From Lateolabrax maculatus (taxonomy: Eukaryota; Chordata; Actinopteri; Acropomatiformes; Lateolabracidae), in the NCBI GenBank assembly GCA_031216445.1, contig CM062201.1:7124501-7188500 (forward strand): a DNA stretch of 64,000 nt. The letters are read 5' to 3'. Below are positions 38,035 through 52,519 of this stretch, piece by piece. The translations under genes and the position numbers were made by a program. Each line of letters starts with the position of its first letter. Position 1 is the stretch's first letter. The notes beneath the pieces were generated by a model. It did not search any database and had not been told where the DNA came from. It worked only from the letters and a program-made list of their open reading frames with translations.

Positions 38035-41000
38035 TCAACACCACAACGGTTATTTCCACATGTTATTTGTTTCCGTTTTCCCCTTCTTCTTCTTCATGCT
38101 GTATCATGTTTAATTTATCATCAACCTTCACACAAAAACAAACAGATGTCTGGGAGAAAAAATTATTTATGTGGTTCTAGTATGGAGAGAGAACGGGGCA
38201 CATGTGGTCTAGCCCATGCAAATCAAAACTTTGGGCTGACAAATGGAATAATGAAAAGCTGACTCAAACCACCTGTGCAATGCTGTTGTGACCTACAGCC
38301 ACAAAAACAGAAAAATTCCTTTTAGATACCCTAAGAGCAAAGCAGGCTGGACAACATGAGACATCCAACTCCAACTGACTTACTTTTATCTATTTTTTCC
38401 TGATTACAGTCATACAGATGTCACACTAACAGGTAAAGGAGCAGTACATCGGAGGAGCACAGATTTACATTGTACTGTGCAGCAGGCAGCCATGAGATGG
38501 CAGCAGATGCTAAGAGTAGTTCAGTCATACTGTCAGTGCCAGGAATAAAACCTACTGGTAAAACACCCCACAGGTGGCGGAACAGACTATGAATCACTCT
38601 ATAGACCTCCATCTAATTCCCTACATCAGCATGACTGATGAAGTAATAAATAAGAAGGTGGGGAACCTATGGATTTCATTAACTGAGTGCAAATATCAAT
38701 ATACTGTATGTGCTGTAAACCATGATATTTTAAGTAAATTGTCAATATTACAAAAACAAAATTCCCTCAAAACACCATATATTTTGGGATAATATCTACA
38801 GTAGATTTAAACTATTCATCAAGATATATATTCAGTCAGGGTAAAATTCTGGCAATATGGTGTGAGTATAGTATCTACTTCATCCCTGATCATTACTTGC
38901 AGTACTTATACTTGTAGCACACATAGAGAGTTGTTTCTGAAGCCAGTTTTTTTTATTGTTAATTTGCAGTGGAATTCATATTGTCGTCCGATCAGGGCTT
39001 CCTGGAAACTTAATTAAAGCAGCTTTAGACTAGGCACGTACTGATACCACATCACATTGGAGTCCGTTATCATGCTGATAACCAAAGTAAAACTCACTAC
39101 AAAATAGAGTATTTCTCAATTATGTGAGTCCAGTGAGACATATCTGATGCTCTCACTCTGCAATAATCATAAAAAAAGAGAGGTACTGGCACTTTTAAAT
39201 TTATTATTTATAATTTTGCTTTGCAAAATACTCTCAGGTTTAAAGATGAACTGCAATGCACCAAAACATTTTACACATATGATTGGGAAACGAAGCTGGC
39301 AGAGGACCTATAAGCATTCCACATACTTTCCCATGTGCTTTTGAGCCACTTAGAGCATCTACCTCTTGGACGTGTGGTGCTCTGCAGCACTGCCCACAGC
39401 ATTTACAGCAGGCCAAGGCAGAAACCAGGCAGAGGCAATAATACACAATGCAGGAATATCCCAGACTAATGAGCTTGGCCGTGACACAAAGTTCAACTGA
39501 GTCTTGAAGATAAGATAATGAGTTTGCATAGGGGTCAGAAATTATAGTCGAGGAGAGGAAGGGAGAGGACAGTAAACACAGCTGAGGTGCTGTCTGTATG
39601 TTGCTTTAGCAGTTAAAAGGGTGAGGTGGAGCAAAGAGGATAGTGTTCGGGCCTGCAGGGGGAAAGAGTGGCTTGGATCACTGTAAGGACCCATGGTCAT
39701 GTTCTAACCAAGTCAATTAAGTTAAAGCACTGTGCGTGTGTGTGTGTGTGTGTGTGTGCGTGTGTGCGTGAGAGAGAGAGAGAGAGATTCCCAATAAGGA
39801 AGAGAAGAACGTAACCCTGACAAAGAGTTAACAGCCAAGCAGACAGACTCCAGGCGGAATTTGGAGCTGCCAAATAGAATATGTGCAGCTCAATAAACAT
39901 GCCTCTGGGCGACAGTAATCTTACACAAGTCATAGCAAATCACAACTGCTAATCAGGAGAAGTACACTTGAAATACTTTAAAGTCCAACTAAAATAACCT
40001 TTCGGATTAGTATAAAAGCACCAAAATTTAAAAAATGTCATGTTGAAAACCTGAATGTGCTACTTGATAATGCTTAACCTCATAGAAATGGTAGCAATCA
40101 GCCGTGGCAGCCATTATATGATTTGTTAATACAAGTTTGTTTTTTTGTGAACACGCTAAAAGAGTCTTAAAGAAAAACCAAAGTCATCCCATATTAATGA
40201 TTTTAGTATTACAAATTCAGTGGAAATGCAATTATATTGTCATACAATTTCATGTTTGTCTGTTGGGTGAACAAGCCCCTTTTATATCTGTTAAGTGTAT
40301 AACTTTTTGAAATTGCAGTCATAAAAATGAAAAGCCCTTCTAATGGCTTGGTAGCTATCTTTTTGTTTTGTTTTGTTTTGCTGTCACTGCTATGCAACAT
40401 AATTCTGGCCTGTTAAAATTACATGAGCAGAATGGAGATCTTTTATGATCCTGTCAGTGTCTTACGAGAGTGACAACCGTTGCTTCCTATATTGTATGCT
40501 TCCTAACATTCTTGGTAACATTTTAGAATCACTTGCAGGTTGTTGCAGCACTGTTTCTAGTTGTTTAAGTGCCGGGAGAATAGGAGTTGTCAGCCCTGCC
40601 TTGCTTCAAGGCACTAAACATATGCTGCTGAGAGCATTTGCTCTCTATACACAGCTCACATCTCTTATACACACACGCACATTTGGAAATAAACACTCTT
40701 GAGCACACATACGCCTATGGAAATAAACAGTCATCCGCTCTTTTTGCTTACGCATACCAACATGCAAGAGCTGACACGTAAACCTCCAAGGCCAGCACCT
40801 TGAAATGGATACAACACATGTACAAGATAAACTTGATATTAACTGACAAGGAGAAAGCCCGAAGGACTAGGATAAACACCAAAGGAAAGTCATGAGAAAA
40901 AATAACTGTTGCCCAACAGTTAGAGACTTGAACATATAGCCAACAGCATCAGCTAAACTTATGACCGTAAGCTTAAAGCATTTTAGAATTTAATTTAATT

Positions 41001-44000
41001 AGCAGGGACCTAAAATTTGATTCATTAGAGTGAAGATTTTGGCATTTTTTTGTCAACTTATGTTCCCATCCATATTGTCCTTATCACGACATCTATGTCT
41101 GTTTGTTGTTTGTTTGATTTCCAGAAGACTTCAAGAATGCAAAATGTTTGGCAGCCAAACTCTCAAGTTTCTGCCAAGTCTCAAGTGTCTTGAAATGCAC
41201 CACAAAGAGAGAGTTCTCAAAACAAAGGACAGTTATGTTATTTCCAATGATAACATAATGTTGAAAAGACAGATAACCCAGACTGAAAGTTCACTGATTG
41301 ATCACATATCAAGCAAGTCTCTGCAAGTTAATTTTATTACATACTAACACAAACTAGAACTGCCTGGAAGGTAGGAAATCTTTCCAAACCTCAAAACATG
41401 CTGGGGAAATAGGCCACAGTTATGTCAAGTGTAAGCAATTCACAGTTAAGGGTCTGAACAATGAAGAAGCGCGAGTATGGTCCTTGAAATTCTGGTCTAT
41501 TTTGTGAGCACGTCAGCTCATTAGCTCTCTTATCCTGATGCAGAGGGTCAGGATGGCCCTGACTACAGGGAGGCTTTTTCTGTTGGACTGATAGATGAGG
41601 ATGCCTCCGACCCAAGGCTGGGCTCCTGGAGGGGGACCGGGGGCCTCGCTCTGACCTCAAGGAAAGAGACGGAGAGGAAGCCAAACAGGAGAGGGAGTGA
41701 AAGGGACATGACAAGGGGGGTGCCGGTGATAAATAGTCAGCGATAACTTATGGGGCTGCTGCTCGCATGGCCCAAAATGGACAGTCTTGGCTTTACCTTG
41801 AAGAGACATTAGTCTAAAAAAGTATCAAAGAACATGAGAATAAACCAGTTAGGGAATAGCCTTGATCAACTTTGTATTCCATGTATTTCAGATCTACAAG
41901 CCAAAGTCACTTTTCATTAAATCTTTTTTAAAAAAAAGTTGAAAATCAACAAGTACCACATCTCTTTGGATGGTCATTAAATGAACAGCTCTGGTTCACA
42001 GATATTTCAAGTGATACAGAAAAAACACTGTATGTGTATAAAACTATATCAAACACTGTCTCCACATGAAGGTCACAGCTGGGAGTCTCCAGGTTGAACT
42101 ATTCAGAGATTCACTCTTCCTAAAGTGAATCGCTCCCACTCCTTCTGTCACTCTGGTCATTCTCTTTCAACCATGCCAGTCGATTTCTTTGAATTACACA
42201 AAAGCTTTAAAGGAGGCGAAGAGCCAGAATACCTCAGGGCTCAGTTGAAAGAGGGCAAAAAGAAGAAAGCCCTTTCCCTCACCGTCAGTTCCTTTGACGG
42301 TCAGCTGTCAGTCAGGAAGTGTGCCTCTGCAAACAGTCCAGTGGGCAATACTAGGATAAGATGTGCCGAGTTGAAGGATTTATGTCTAGTGACCATTTAT
42401 CCACCAAAAGCTGGATAATATTGAGCATACAGCTTCTCATTTAAAATGAGCGACACCTACCCTTTTGGGAACAGAAGGCTAAAGAGCCAGAAGCAACAGG
42501 CCGTAGCCCTACAATCCTGATTACTGCATGCACTGACCTCCCAAACCAGACAGCAGATAATTGCATCCTCTCATATTTGAAAGTCACATTAAAGGGTTGA
42601 TAATGGAGTTCTGGCTCAGAAAGAAAAGGGATCACTGGAGCGGACAAGAGGAACAACGGATCTGTCTTTGGCCAGGGAAGGAAATTGGTATCTGCTTGAT
42701 TCATAGTTAAGCCTACAAAAGATGTCCTCTCCACTGGCGTGCATTGTTAATGGTGTGTTGCTTTTGAAAAGGGCCAAACTACCTGTTCCTTGTTGAATAG
42801 GGCTGCTTGAGAAAAAAATGCAGATAATAGGGTCTGTCGGTGATGAGACCCATGCAGCTCACAGCAGAATGTGCTATTCATGTGCTATCACGCACTGTGA
42901 CTGAGCACTGAGAGAAACGTGCTGTCTGACAATGCAGATGTGACAAAGGTCCAGCAAATGGTAAAACTTTTTTTTTTTAATATGACGCCCCACTAACTCC
43001 TTCTCCCACCCTTCTTTTATTGCCAAATCAAAATGGAGCACAACATATGAATCAAAGGGTCAAAAAATGCCTGATAGATAAAGCAAACATCATAAAAGAT
43101 TCACAGCACAAAGAGAAAAATCCAAACAGAAGAACGAATATGAAAATGGGGATTGCAGGGCCCTACAGAAATCTGATTAGATTAAAAACCCTGTACACTG
43201 TGCTTGTGGAATCGAAGCAAGACAGGAACTTAAAATCTCAGGAGCTGATGGGAGTTCACATGTTACGCCTATGTCGTCATACACACAACTGTATTAATGG
43301 CCTCAGGGGTCAGGATGGTGTCGTAATTGGTTGCTGCTGTTCAAACAAAGTCTGGTGGCTTTGCTGCGCCAAAATGGCCTGAAAAGGAGCGTCTCGTTTC
43401 ACTTCCAAGGACCTCAAGCCCACTCAAGGTGGTTCTTTGAGTCGCAACCACAAAGGGCACCAACCAAAGGTTTGTGTCACCGTAGATTACTAACAACACG
43501 ATTAACATGATTCACCATGTACCACCATGTACCCTAATAGTACATAATAGTAGCATCAATACTAAAAGCGTAGAGGCCAGATTAGGATAGGAATGGCAAT
43601 GACAAAACTCTTTACCCTGTAGTCTGGACCCCACTTGGGCACAGGTTAAAGAAAGTTCAGTTCTGCATTCTCCTCTTGCAGGTGCTTGTTTGCGTCAGCT
43701 TGCTCCGAGACAACGGTTAGCCTGTAAAACAGTTAATGAGATCCCCAAGGAAACCGACATTGAGCAGGTCAGAGACTGCTGCAAGCACCAGAGCCTTCAT
43801 AGCCCCACCATGCATGGCCTTTGACCTCAGCTCTACCCTTCCCACATAATCTTGTGAAAGTCTAAAGCCTCACTCAACAAACAAATCATTTTTACCATAT
43901 AAAAGAAAAAGAAAAAAGCTTATACACAAAACAAATATTTTGTTGCATGTAAGCCATTTTTGCTTTTTATATACGTTTTTGTAAAATAATCTTTAATGTT

Positions 44001-45060
44001 GCACAGTAGAATACGGATGTAAAGATAATTTAGTACTAATTTGCGAAAGGAATAAACCATGTAAGGTCTGCAGCATGGAAAGGATGTTGCAACTTAACTG
44101 CTGCTGTTTGTGCCAGTGACACTGAGTAATTATAGATCTGTCTTTTTGACTAGTGGTTGTTGTGAGTCAGGTACTTACAGCTCCACAACTCAATACGTTT
44201 CTAAGTGTACTCTGAAAAATGTTGCTCAGGGTGACTAATCCACATAGAAATCTCATCCAACTCAGGTGGAGACCAAAGCTGAGTTAAATGGAGAGTAAAT
44301 GTTGAACTTATTGTACGTTTGGCATGCTTTTACTGTTGTAGGTGTGAGTAACGAATTGACTGATAACGTGCTGCACAAACAAAATGCGTATGCGTTTTTC
44401 ACCACAGTGTAGTGTTCTTCTGTCCTGAAGTGGCCAAAAAAATCAATGTATACAGCTTTAATCTTGAATACAAGCCAGTTCACAGTTAAAAAAGTGATTG
44501 TTTATGTTTTGTTCAACTCTCAAAGACGAGAGATCCACAGAGTTAAAATATGAAATTATGTATTAATTTCACACATAACATGCATGTAATAATAATAACT
44601 TGATAATGAACAAGAAAACCAATTTAAAAACTACTAAACATGACACCTATTTGTGCAGCTATAGTTTGTTCTGTCTCAGCAGGCAGCTTGGCACAAATGA
44701 GGCGCCTGTGTGCTGAATTTACTTTGGCAGCCCTAATTATACCTCAGCAAATTACATACATACAGTATGTATGACATGAGACTACGGCCCTTAATTCTGT
44801 CAGCAAGTACAAGTACAAGTATGTAAGGGAAGAAACAAATGAGCTACCACCTCAACTTTCGACAGATATTTTTCATGCATGCAACAGGTGAACACTGTCA
44901 CACCCCCGTTCCATGAAATGATTTATCCCAATACAACTCACATACTTAACAAATCCATCCCATAGCTTATTAAATCAGACACACACACCGACACAGACAC
45001 ACTCAGACACTTTTTGTTCAGACACAGACCTCCTGGGGGTGTACTTCAATGATGGGTGTG
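38033..45060. other. Gene-free, mostly AT-rich stretch
   Basis: Short frames only. A fragment at 39,030-39,090 (GGCACGTACTGATACCACAT) resembles a known type of fish repeat. A (TTTTG)n run lies near 40,362-40,380. GT/GA repeats lie at 39,731-39,787. No RNA gene or exon is recognised. Confidence 0.
39731..39787. repeat. (GT)n-(GA)n compound microsatellite
   Basis: A GT run with GCGTG variants passes directly into nine GA units. Confidence 0.
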
Positions 45061-45064
45061 CGTG

Positions 45065-45091
45065 CGTGTGTGTGTGTGTGTGTGTGTGTGT
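45065..45091. repeat. (GT)n microsatellite
   Basis: About 13 GT units, preceded by GCGTGC variants. Confidence 0.
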
Positions 45092-48000
45092 CTATATGTG
45101 TGTGGCATTGATCTTCAAGCTCTTCATATTGACTGTCATTTTAATTAGGCCTTCATAAAGAGAGAATGCTTCAGATATTATTTGGTTTTATGAGATAAAG
45201 CTTATGGACTGTGTGGCAGGATGCATTTTCCCAATACAATATTGGACACTTTGGTGAGCTTACCTGCAATTATATATTTGTGAGCTTCAGTAGGCAAAGA
45301 GGGAAAGAAAGGCAGAAAGCAGAAAGGAAAAAAAACTGTTAGTGCATGTCAGCTCTCACAAAAGCATATCACAATGTGTAGCCTGGGATGGATGAGTGAC
45401 AGGAAGTAGATGAAGGAGGATGATGAGGAGGAGAGGTGATCACGGACCACAATCAGTGTCACTGTCAAAAATATATCCATGTCAAACTTTGAAAATGTGA
45501 AAACACCCATCCAAAAAAAGTTTAAATGTATACAATCATTTCCATCTTCCATCTACAGTATTTTAAATATTGCTGAGGTAAAGAAAAGCAAAACAGGATG
45601 AAAAAATGATGAAAGTTGCAAAAAACTTTGGTGCTCATAGGCAGGTTGAATCCAATGGCCCAAAGCCCAGCGCCAACAAAGTACTACAATTATGAGGATG
45701 GTATACCTTAAGAAACCCACCTCAAGACTCACGGCAGACATACAATCTCATCATCTCCTTTATCTCATACACACACACACACACAGGCTCACACAGGCCA
45801 GTCAATCTGCTGTTTGTCCAGCTGATGCACATTGATGGCGAGCAGTGTTGACAAGGCATATGAGAGGCTCATCCATAAAAGATGGGCTGGGCCGGCCAGA
45901 AACTGGGATCTATTTACTGGGGAATAACACAAAAAACAATTCCAGGGCTCCCCCCATCGATTATTAACCAGGAACACATGGACATATTCTGTCTGTGCGC
46001 TGCATGGCCAGTAACCCAGATCATATGAGATACACAGTGGCATCAGATAAAATTATGTTGTATGAAATGCTGCCAAATTGCCACTGTTTTAAGACTTTGA
46101 CATTTGTACACAAATCAACAGCAGCAGTCTGGGAGAGGAGTAGACACATAAGGCGACAGAGCTACATTCAGAATGCGTGTAGGGTACGATGTGGGGGAGG
46201 GGAGAGTTGTCAGAAGTATAATTTTATCATTACTTAAGACTTCTGTCTTAAGTAATGATAAAATTATATCCCTTTCCGGAGTGTCAATTCTATATTTAGT
46301 AGTTGTATATCATAATGTAGAAATCTAAGGTAATTTTAAAACCCTGTACTGTTGTTAGTTATTACATATTCCAAGCCATTGCATTTGGTGCGCAATTTGG
46401 AGTGTCAAGGCATGTTTTTTCACTTGAAATTGAAAAGTGAAATTTGGCATTTCATTGATGGTAACAGAGCTATCAGACCTGAAACAAACAGCAGATTTTC
46501 AGTTTATAACAGTTATATTTCTCTTTTTAAAAAATAAAAAAATGTATGGATTGTGTGTAAAGTTTTGTATCGTCACAACACTCCTCCGCGGCGAAATACC
46601 CCACTCGCTTTTTCCAGCTGGTCAAAACAACCGCCATGCAGGCGAGACTCCTGTTTCATTAAAAAGTTATTTAACCACCACCCCAATAGTAGTCAATACC
46701 AAAAAAATCCAGTGGTCGTTCTGCACAATAACCTCACAAGCTGACAAAACAGGTGTTTTGATGGGTTTGTCCCGGGGCGGGTATTAGCCGAGTGTCAGCT
46801 CTCCTCCTCGGTTCCACCCTCTTGCATTTCTCTGGTTCTGCTTTCTCTGCCCTCGTCTTGATCCTCATTATTCCACACTGGGGTCTTTGGGGGAGCAAAC
46901 GGCCTATTATCCAAAGACGGAGCTTAAGACAACTTAAAGCTCTGGAGGAGTGGCTATTTATTTGGGTTGAAAGACAGAGAGAAGGAGGGAGTGTGTGTCT
47001 GGCCTGGCGTTCCCATATCACTTAGGCTAATGTGATTAAGGGCGAGCGAGAGGGGGAGTTAATTTAGCTCAGAGCGTGTTGGTTCTAAGTGATTCATGTC
47101 AGGGGGAGTCGAGGGGGGATGTGGCCGGTCACAGGACTTCCTTAAACACATCGAACAATCAAATAAGAGTTTGTGTGTGTGTGTGTGTGTGTGTGCACGC
47201 TTCTTCTTCGTGCCTGTTACCAAAAATTAATACACACGAATGCGTGCACACAAATGCTCTTTGGTATCATCCAAGGTCAGAAAATAGTTCCCTTTATTAA
47301 AATTCGTCGTACTCGCTTTTTTTCATTTAGCTGTCAAATGCTCAAGCATTAACACAGCTCCAAACCCCTGTGTGAGTGACTAATTCTTTCCAGTTTGTTC
47401 TGTGAGAAAAAATGTGTGGTATTTTATCAGAAAACAACTGGGTACAAAACCAAAAACATAGATTAATGTGTAACAGAAGATGATGGAAATATATAAATTA
47501 TTTTAAACATGTTTTATCATTAGAGTTTTTCCTTGATTTTCAGTTTCATTGACCTTTCTGTGCAAATGGTAGCACAAATTAGGAAGGCCATTTGTTTTTG
47601 ATGGATGTTAATTTCTGTTTTGGGACATGACAACAGGAATTTGTGTTCTTGCAGGATTTCAGTGGTTGCCAAAAGACATGACATGAACTTTTTTCTGACT
47701 ATTAAATCTGGTAAATCATTGTAGGATTCAATAAACTTCAAAAAACCTAATCAAGGAATAGTGGCTGGAGGATGATGATATAGGTTTGGACATCTGGGGT
47801 GCCGCTATAGAGGCAAGAGGTGGACAGCAGTGTGTGTGTCTGAGAGAGAGAGAGAGCAGGGCCTTAAACATGGCAGATGGACTCAGTCAATTCTGAATGG
47901 CTTTTTGCGCCTTGCCACCCACGCGCACATTATACAGCCAGACACAGCATGTCAATGGCACTTCAAATGGAGCAGCAAGAGCTTGGTCTTGGTATCAAAA

Positions 48001-48170
48001 GTTTCACTGGAATGTATGAGTGAAGACTGGATGAATACATAAACACAAAGTAAGCCTTAAATTGTGTCACACATCATGCTTTTTCTCCAAATACGGTTAA
48101 CTGTAAAGATGAACACATGTTAAGACTCTGTCAAACTGTCAAAATTTGTATGTGGTTGTAGAGAAGGATG
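45092..48170. other. Gene-free stretch around the 46.2-kb hairpin
   Basis: A short CA run lies at 45,768-45,785 and a GT run at 47,172-47,195. 45,800-46,000 is unique-looking. No exon is supported. Confidence 0.
46217..46268. repeat. Perfect 24-bp inverted repeat with a 4-base loop
   Basis: Arm 46,217-46,240 (TATAATTTTATCATTACTTA and following AGAC) is the exact complement of arm 46,245-46,268. They are separated only by TTCT. It is AT-rich and lies in ordinary sequence. It has no stop-to-stop coding role. Confidence 0.
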
Positions 48171-48175
48171 TCTTC

Positions 48176-48511
48176 AGCCCCTTTTACACAGCATGATCAA
48201 GTCGCCGTTATTCCACCTCGCCTTCTGTATAAAGGGTACCAACATTGAATCGGGGAAATGTTGTTCCGCCTTTACGCCGGCAGCAGAGGTAAGAACAAAG
48301 CCAAATCAATGGCTGTGTAAAAAAGGTGGAACCCACAGGACAGGACAAGAATGTCACATTTTGACGACGTGTGATGTGCACGACCCACCACTGGGGGAGC
48401 CGTTAGCAGCATTATGCCGCTGTTGTTTGGTTTAGTGTAAAAAAGCAAGGCCGGCGTAATGACGGGCCTGCTTTACGACGTTATTGCGCAACTTCTGGGT
48501 TAAAAAGGGCT
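48176..48511. mobile_element. 336-bp MITE-like element with short imperfect termini
   Basis: The left end AGCCCCTTTTACACAGC and the complement of the right end (AGCCCTTTTTAACCC) are similar. The interior (CGCCGTTATTCCACCTCGCC, TTTACGCCGGCAGCAGAGGT) is a non-coding sequence I recognise from other fish genomes. It is CpG-rich compared with its flanks. No transposase is present. Confidence 0.
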
Positions 48512-48519
48512 TTTGTTTG

Positions 48520-51500
48520 CAACTCAGTTGTATACTGACACTCCCCTGAATACTGTCCCCTCTAAAAAAGGACCCCCCGACCCCCAAAAAAGGAAGGATT
48601 TTACAGACAGGAAGACAAATGTGTCATCCCTCCCTCTCCCTCTCTAGCCCCATTGTACACTTTCAAATACCTCCCTCTGTTATCACATTGGTCAAGGCTT
48701 TAAGGGGGAAGGTCTGTATTTCCAGAACAGTCAGTCTGTGACTGCAATAATCAACCTGCTTCAAATGCTTAATAACTGAGACCTAATTGAGGCTGTGCAT
48801 TGGTCACTGACTAAAACACAAACCTATTTTGTTTGATGATTAAAATAAACAAAAATACTTTTTTACCAAGTCCACCACTTTTCAGATTGTCCTCTAGTAG
48901 TGGACATCATCATGAGGAATAAAAGCAGTCCTTTCAGATCCTTGATTCAAAGGGGATGTATGGGAGCTTCAGACAACATGTGTGCGTCTGGACTGGAAAG
49001 CCTTTAGGTCATCCACAAACAGGGCCAAGAACTGGGAAAGGGGGGAGATTTCTAAGGAACTTGGACCAACTACTCCATTTTCTCACACGCAGGACACTGT
49101 GGGTTGTAAAAAGTCCTATCAGTTTCCAGCTGTGAGGTGTATACAACCCTTTCACCATCCCCTCCTTTTCTGCACCACTTGAATAAATAGAGGCTGAGAA
49201 ATGGGCCAGAGGGTGAGATGAGAAAGAGGAGGGAAGGATCCCTTTGGTACTTGTTTACCTCATGCAACACATCCTTCATGTAGCCCCAATTTACGTGGCC
49301 TTGGCGGACTTTGCCAAACAACTGCTCGCCAGAAGGAAAAGCAAAGTTTGTATCATCATCGCGGTGGATTTTCTCCTCAGCTGGCGGGAAATGAGGCTTG
49401 AGCTGCTGGGGCCACATAGAGTGAGATCCACCATCTCCGCCTGTCCTCATTCCAGACACATTCTGTGTTTTTATTGATCTACTTTCTAGATATAGTAGCA
49501 GAGAAAAGTTGGATCAGGGTGTGACGCATGGAAGCGTGTTTCCCTGCGAGAGACACAGATTAGGAGTGGTGTGACTGGGTCCCTTGCTAAAGGCTAGTTT
49601 AATCTCAGAGCACAGCGGCCACTTAAATTTTCGTAATGAATCATTTGCATATGCAGTGGCACCGAGATTATATATAAGAGAAGATAGAAATGCAAAGAAG
49701 GTTTCCTTTCACTCAAGCAGAATCTTTTCACAATAGTGTAATTTCACGCCACGCAAATCTGCAGGTCCTCTGTGGGCCCGGGCCTGCCTTGATTAATTTA
49801 GTCTGAGGGGGAGATTAAACACCCCAAAGCAGACACCAAGATAGACAGCCAGGACAAACTGAAAAAGTCACAGCTGTAATGAAAATAAATTGTCACTGCT
49901 ATATGAGGTGCATTTTGCCTGTTTTGTGCATTCACATGAGGAATAAAAAGGTTTGACTTAAAGATGGTTGTGCTTGTTTTGACCCTTCCTCCCACTCCAG
50001 GTCTGACTGTCCACGTCTGTCTCCGTGCAGGCCCTGCAACAGTCTGCTGCTTTGCTCGTGCTGAAAAGTTAAAGGTGGGAGCTGCTGTGATATGAAGGGG
50101 CTCCGTGTTAGCGCTCCTCCTCTGTGGTCCATTTACACCCAACACTGCAACTGATGACATTGTGGGGAGGCGTGAGGTGACGGCTCCCACGTTCCTGACA
50201 TTCCAGCTGTAGCAAGGGATGACTGCTTCACCTCAAGCTGCCAAGCTTTGCAATCTCAGGGAGTGTGTGGAGCCTCAGCTCACGTCCACACCAAGATTAA
50301 AACTAATTCTGAAATCTGAAAGCACAGAATCTGAAAACCCATCCTTCGCTTTTGGCCTGGGTCAGCAGGCAGCCTCAAATCACTATTTTATACCCATTCA
50401 GTTGTCTGACACAAGAAACAGAACAGATGCGATGTACTAAATTCTTGCATGTAAATCCACACTTGGTATGGAAATACTTTGAGTGTAGGCATGGCCACAG
50501 ACACCCCAAAATGATCTGAACTTCCACTGACCACGCAGTGTTCAAAAGACAAAGTGAAACTTGACTTTTAAGAGGACACTAGATCACTCCAAAAAGTGCC
50601 ATCTCATATTAAGCCTGTCAAGTGTTCCCTCTGACAGCCAAGCAATGAAGGCTTTCTCCCAGACGCATTCATCAAATGGATCAGGATCATGAGTGCACTG
50701 CTGAATGCGGGCTTGGCATGGCCGAGCTTTCCAATGGGCCTTGCTGCGTAATTCAACCAAGCAATTAATGTCGGCCTGGTCAAAGTCAAAAAGGCACAGG
50801 GAAATGAAAGTACCAGTGCCATCCATAAGGCAATGAGTCCAGTCATGCTTCCTGATGCCGCAGATGACATCACTGAATCACCCCTTTAGTGTACCGCGTC
50901 CCATCCTTCACTGCCTCTTCCCTTTGGATAATTTCCACCAACACAGCCTTCCCCCCTTTTAGCAAAATAGGCTAAACCATTAATGGCTCCTAAAGCTCTC
51001 GCTATTAAAGGAAATGGCTTTTAATTTAGCCAATTAAAAAGCTCGTAAATTTGTAAGCGGAGTGAGAGATTCACGGAATTAGAGAGTGAGCACGAGAGTG
51101 AGGGAAAATGAGGGGAAGAAGGGGACCATCAGCCATCCCATGATCCACTTGGGATTCTCTACAGGGGTGTAATTATCGAAAACACACATAAACAGAGGAC
51201 CAGAACATTCAGCTCGAATCAGGCAAAAACTTTGATCCAATCATTAGAGATGAGAGATTCTGAACTGATGATGAATGCAGGCTGAAGTCATTAGCTGGCA
51301 GTCAGAGGACGTGCAGAGGACGGTAACTGAGAAGTGTAACGTCCTTGGCTGCTGACGGGTACAAGCACTCGGCAGATGAGGGATATTATAATTTAATTCA
51401 TGTCCGCCCACTAGCAGAGAGGACTGCTATATCAGTGTGCTGGTTAATGAAGGCGCAGCCTGGTGTATTTAAAAGGCAAATGTCTATTGACGGTCCAGTC

Positions 51501-52460
51501 AAGATTCCTACTGAAGCAAATTGGGCAGTAGAGGCAGTCACACCCCGAAACTGAAGACATGTCGCTGCAAGGAAACTGGAGTCTCTCACCAGATAAGATA
51601 ATGGTGGATCGTAAAAAGATAAGCGTTCGGCATTCTTCACCAACTCACACTTTACATGATATTCTTGGGAAAGCAATCATCTTAAATAGGCATTTAATCT
51701 ACTTACAGCACGCTGTTCTGCAAAGCTAAAGATAAATGACTGACACAAAGTTAATTGGCATTTTTCAAAAGAATAATCAACAGATCAAATCGAATCGAAT
51801 GGACATACACAATACCTACAGTTCAGGTTTTGGTCTAGAGTTTTGATTTTGTGTTCCCTTGAAAAACAATGCTGCCACTCTACCTTAGAAACTTTTTTAT
51901 ATTCTTAATATCAGATTTTTCTAAAAACTAGTCAAAACCTCGTCAGTGGGGAGAGATAATTTGACTTATTTTCTTGCATAAATCAATATTGTATGTATGT
52001 TTAAAGACTTTCTTCAAATTAGTACTTGACACTAGTGAGTACTCTGCCGTGTTTCAAGATACTGACACCTACTTCTTGACTTGAACAAGTGAAACAGAAG
52101 CTGAAACTAACATTTTTCCTAACACAAAAAAGATTCTCTGAGCATGAATGTACAGATGGAAATGTTCTGAAGGTTTAATAGCAGGTATTATTTCTACTTT
52201 AAATAAATGCAGTGCAGCTCTATCTGAAGCCCAACCGACATGTCATTAATATCCATAAACGTCAGGGTCTTTAGTCATTAGACATTGTCTCTCTATTCTC
52301 CAATGGAAAAACAGAATGGGACGTGAACAAAGCTAGTGTTTTTGTCTTGTGTGGGCCAAGATAAAGCACCCAGTGAAAAGGTTGCCATCCATCTTCATCC
52401 GCCTGGCATGTGCTTTAGTTACTTCCGCCCTCAATGTGGCCTATGTCTTTTTCTGCTCTC
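48520..52460. other. Gene-free stretch
   Basis: No exon is recognised. 49,620-49,800 carries an octamer-plus-TATA arrangement described separately. 51,050-51,720 is unique-looking. The 129-130-aa minus frames at 49,070-49,459 and 49,798-50,190 have no known domain. Confidence 0.
49643..49678 (+). promoter_or_regulatory. Octamer (ATTTGCAT) upstream of a TATA-like element
   Basis: ATTTGCAT at 49,643-49,650 is followed 17 bases later by TTATATATAAG (49,668-49,678), the order used in some octamer-dependent promoters. No gene is recognised downstream, so function is speculative. Confidence 0.
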
Positions 52461-52462
52461 TA

Positions 52463-52513
52463 TGTGTGTCTGTGTTTGTGTGTGTTTGTGTGTATTTGTG
52501 TGTGTGTGTGTGT
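52463..52513. repeat. (GT)n compound microsatellite
   Basis: GT units interrupted by TTTG. Confidence 0.
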
Positions 52514-52519
52514 TGTAAG

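Noticed and set aside
49070..49459. 129-residue minus-strand frame
   Set aside because: No recognisable motif, no splice context, and a plus-strand frame overlaps it.
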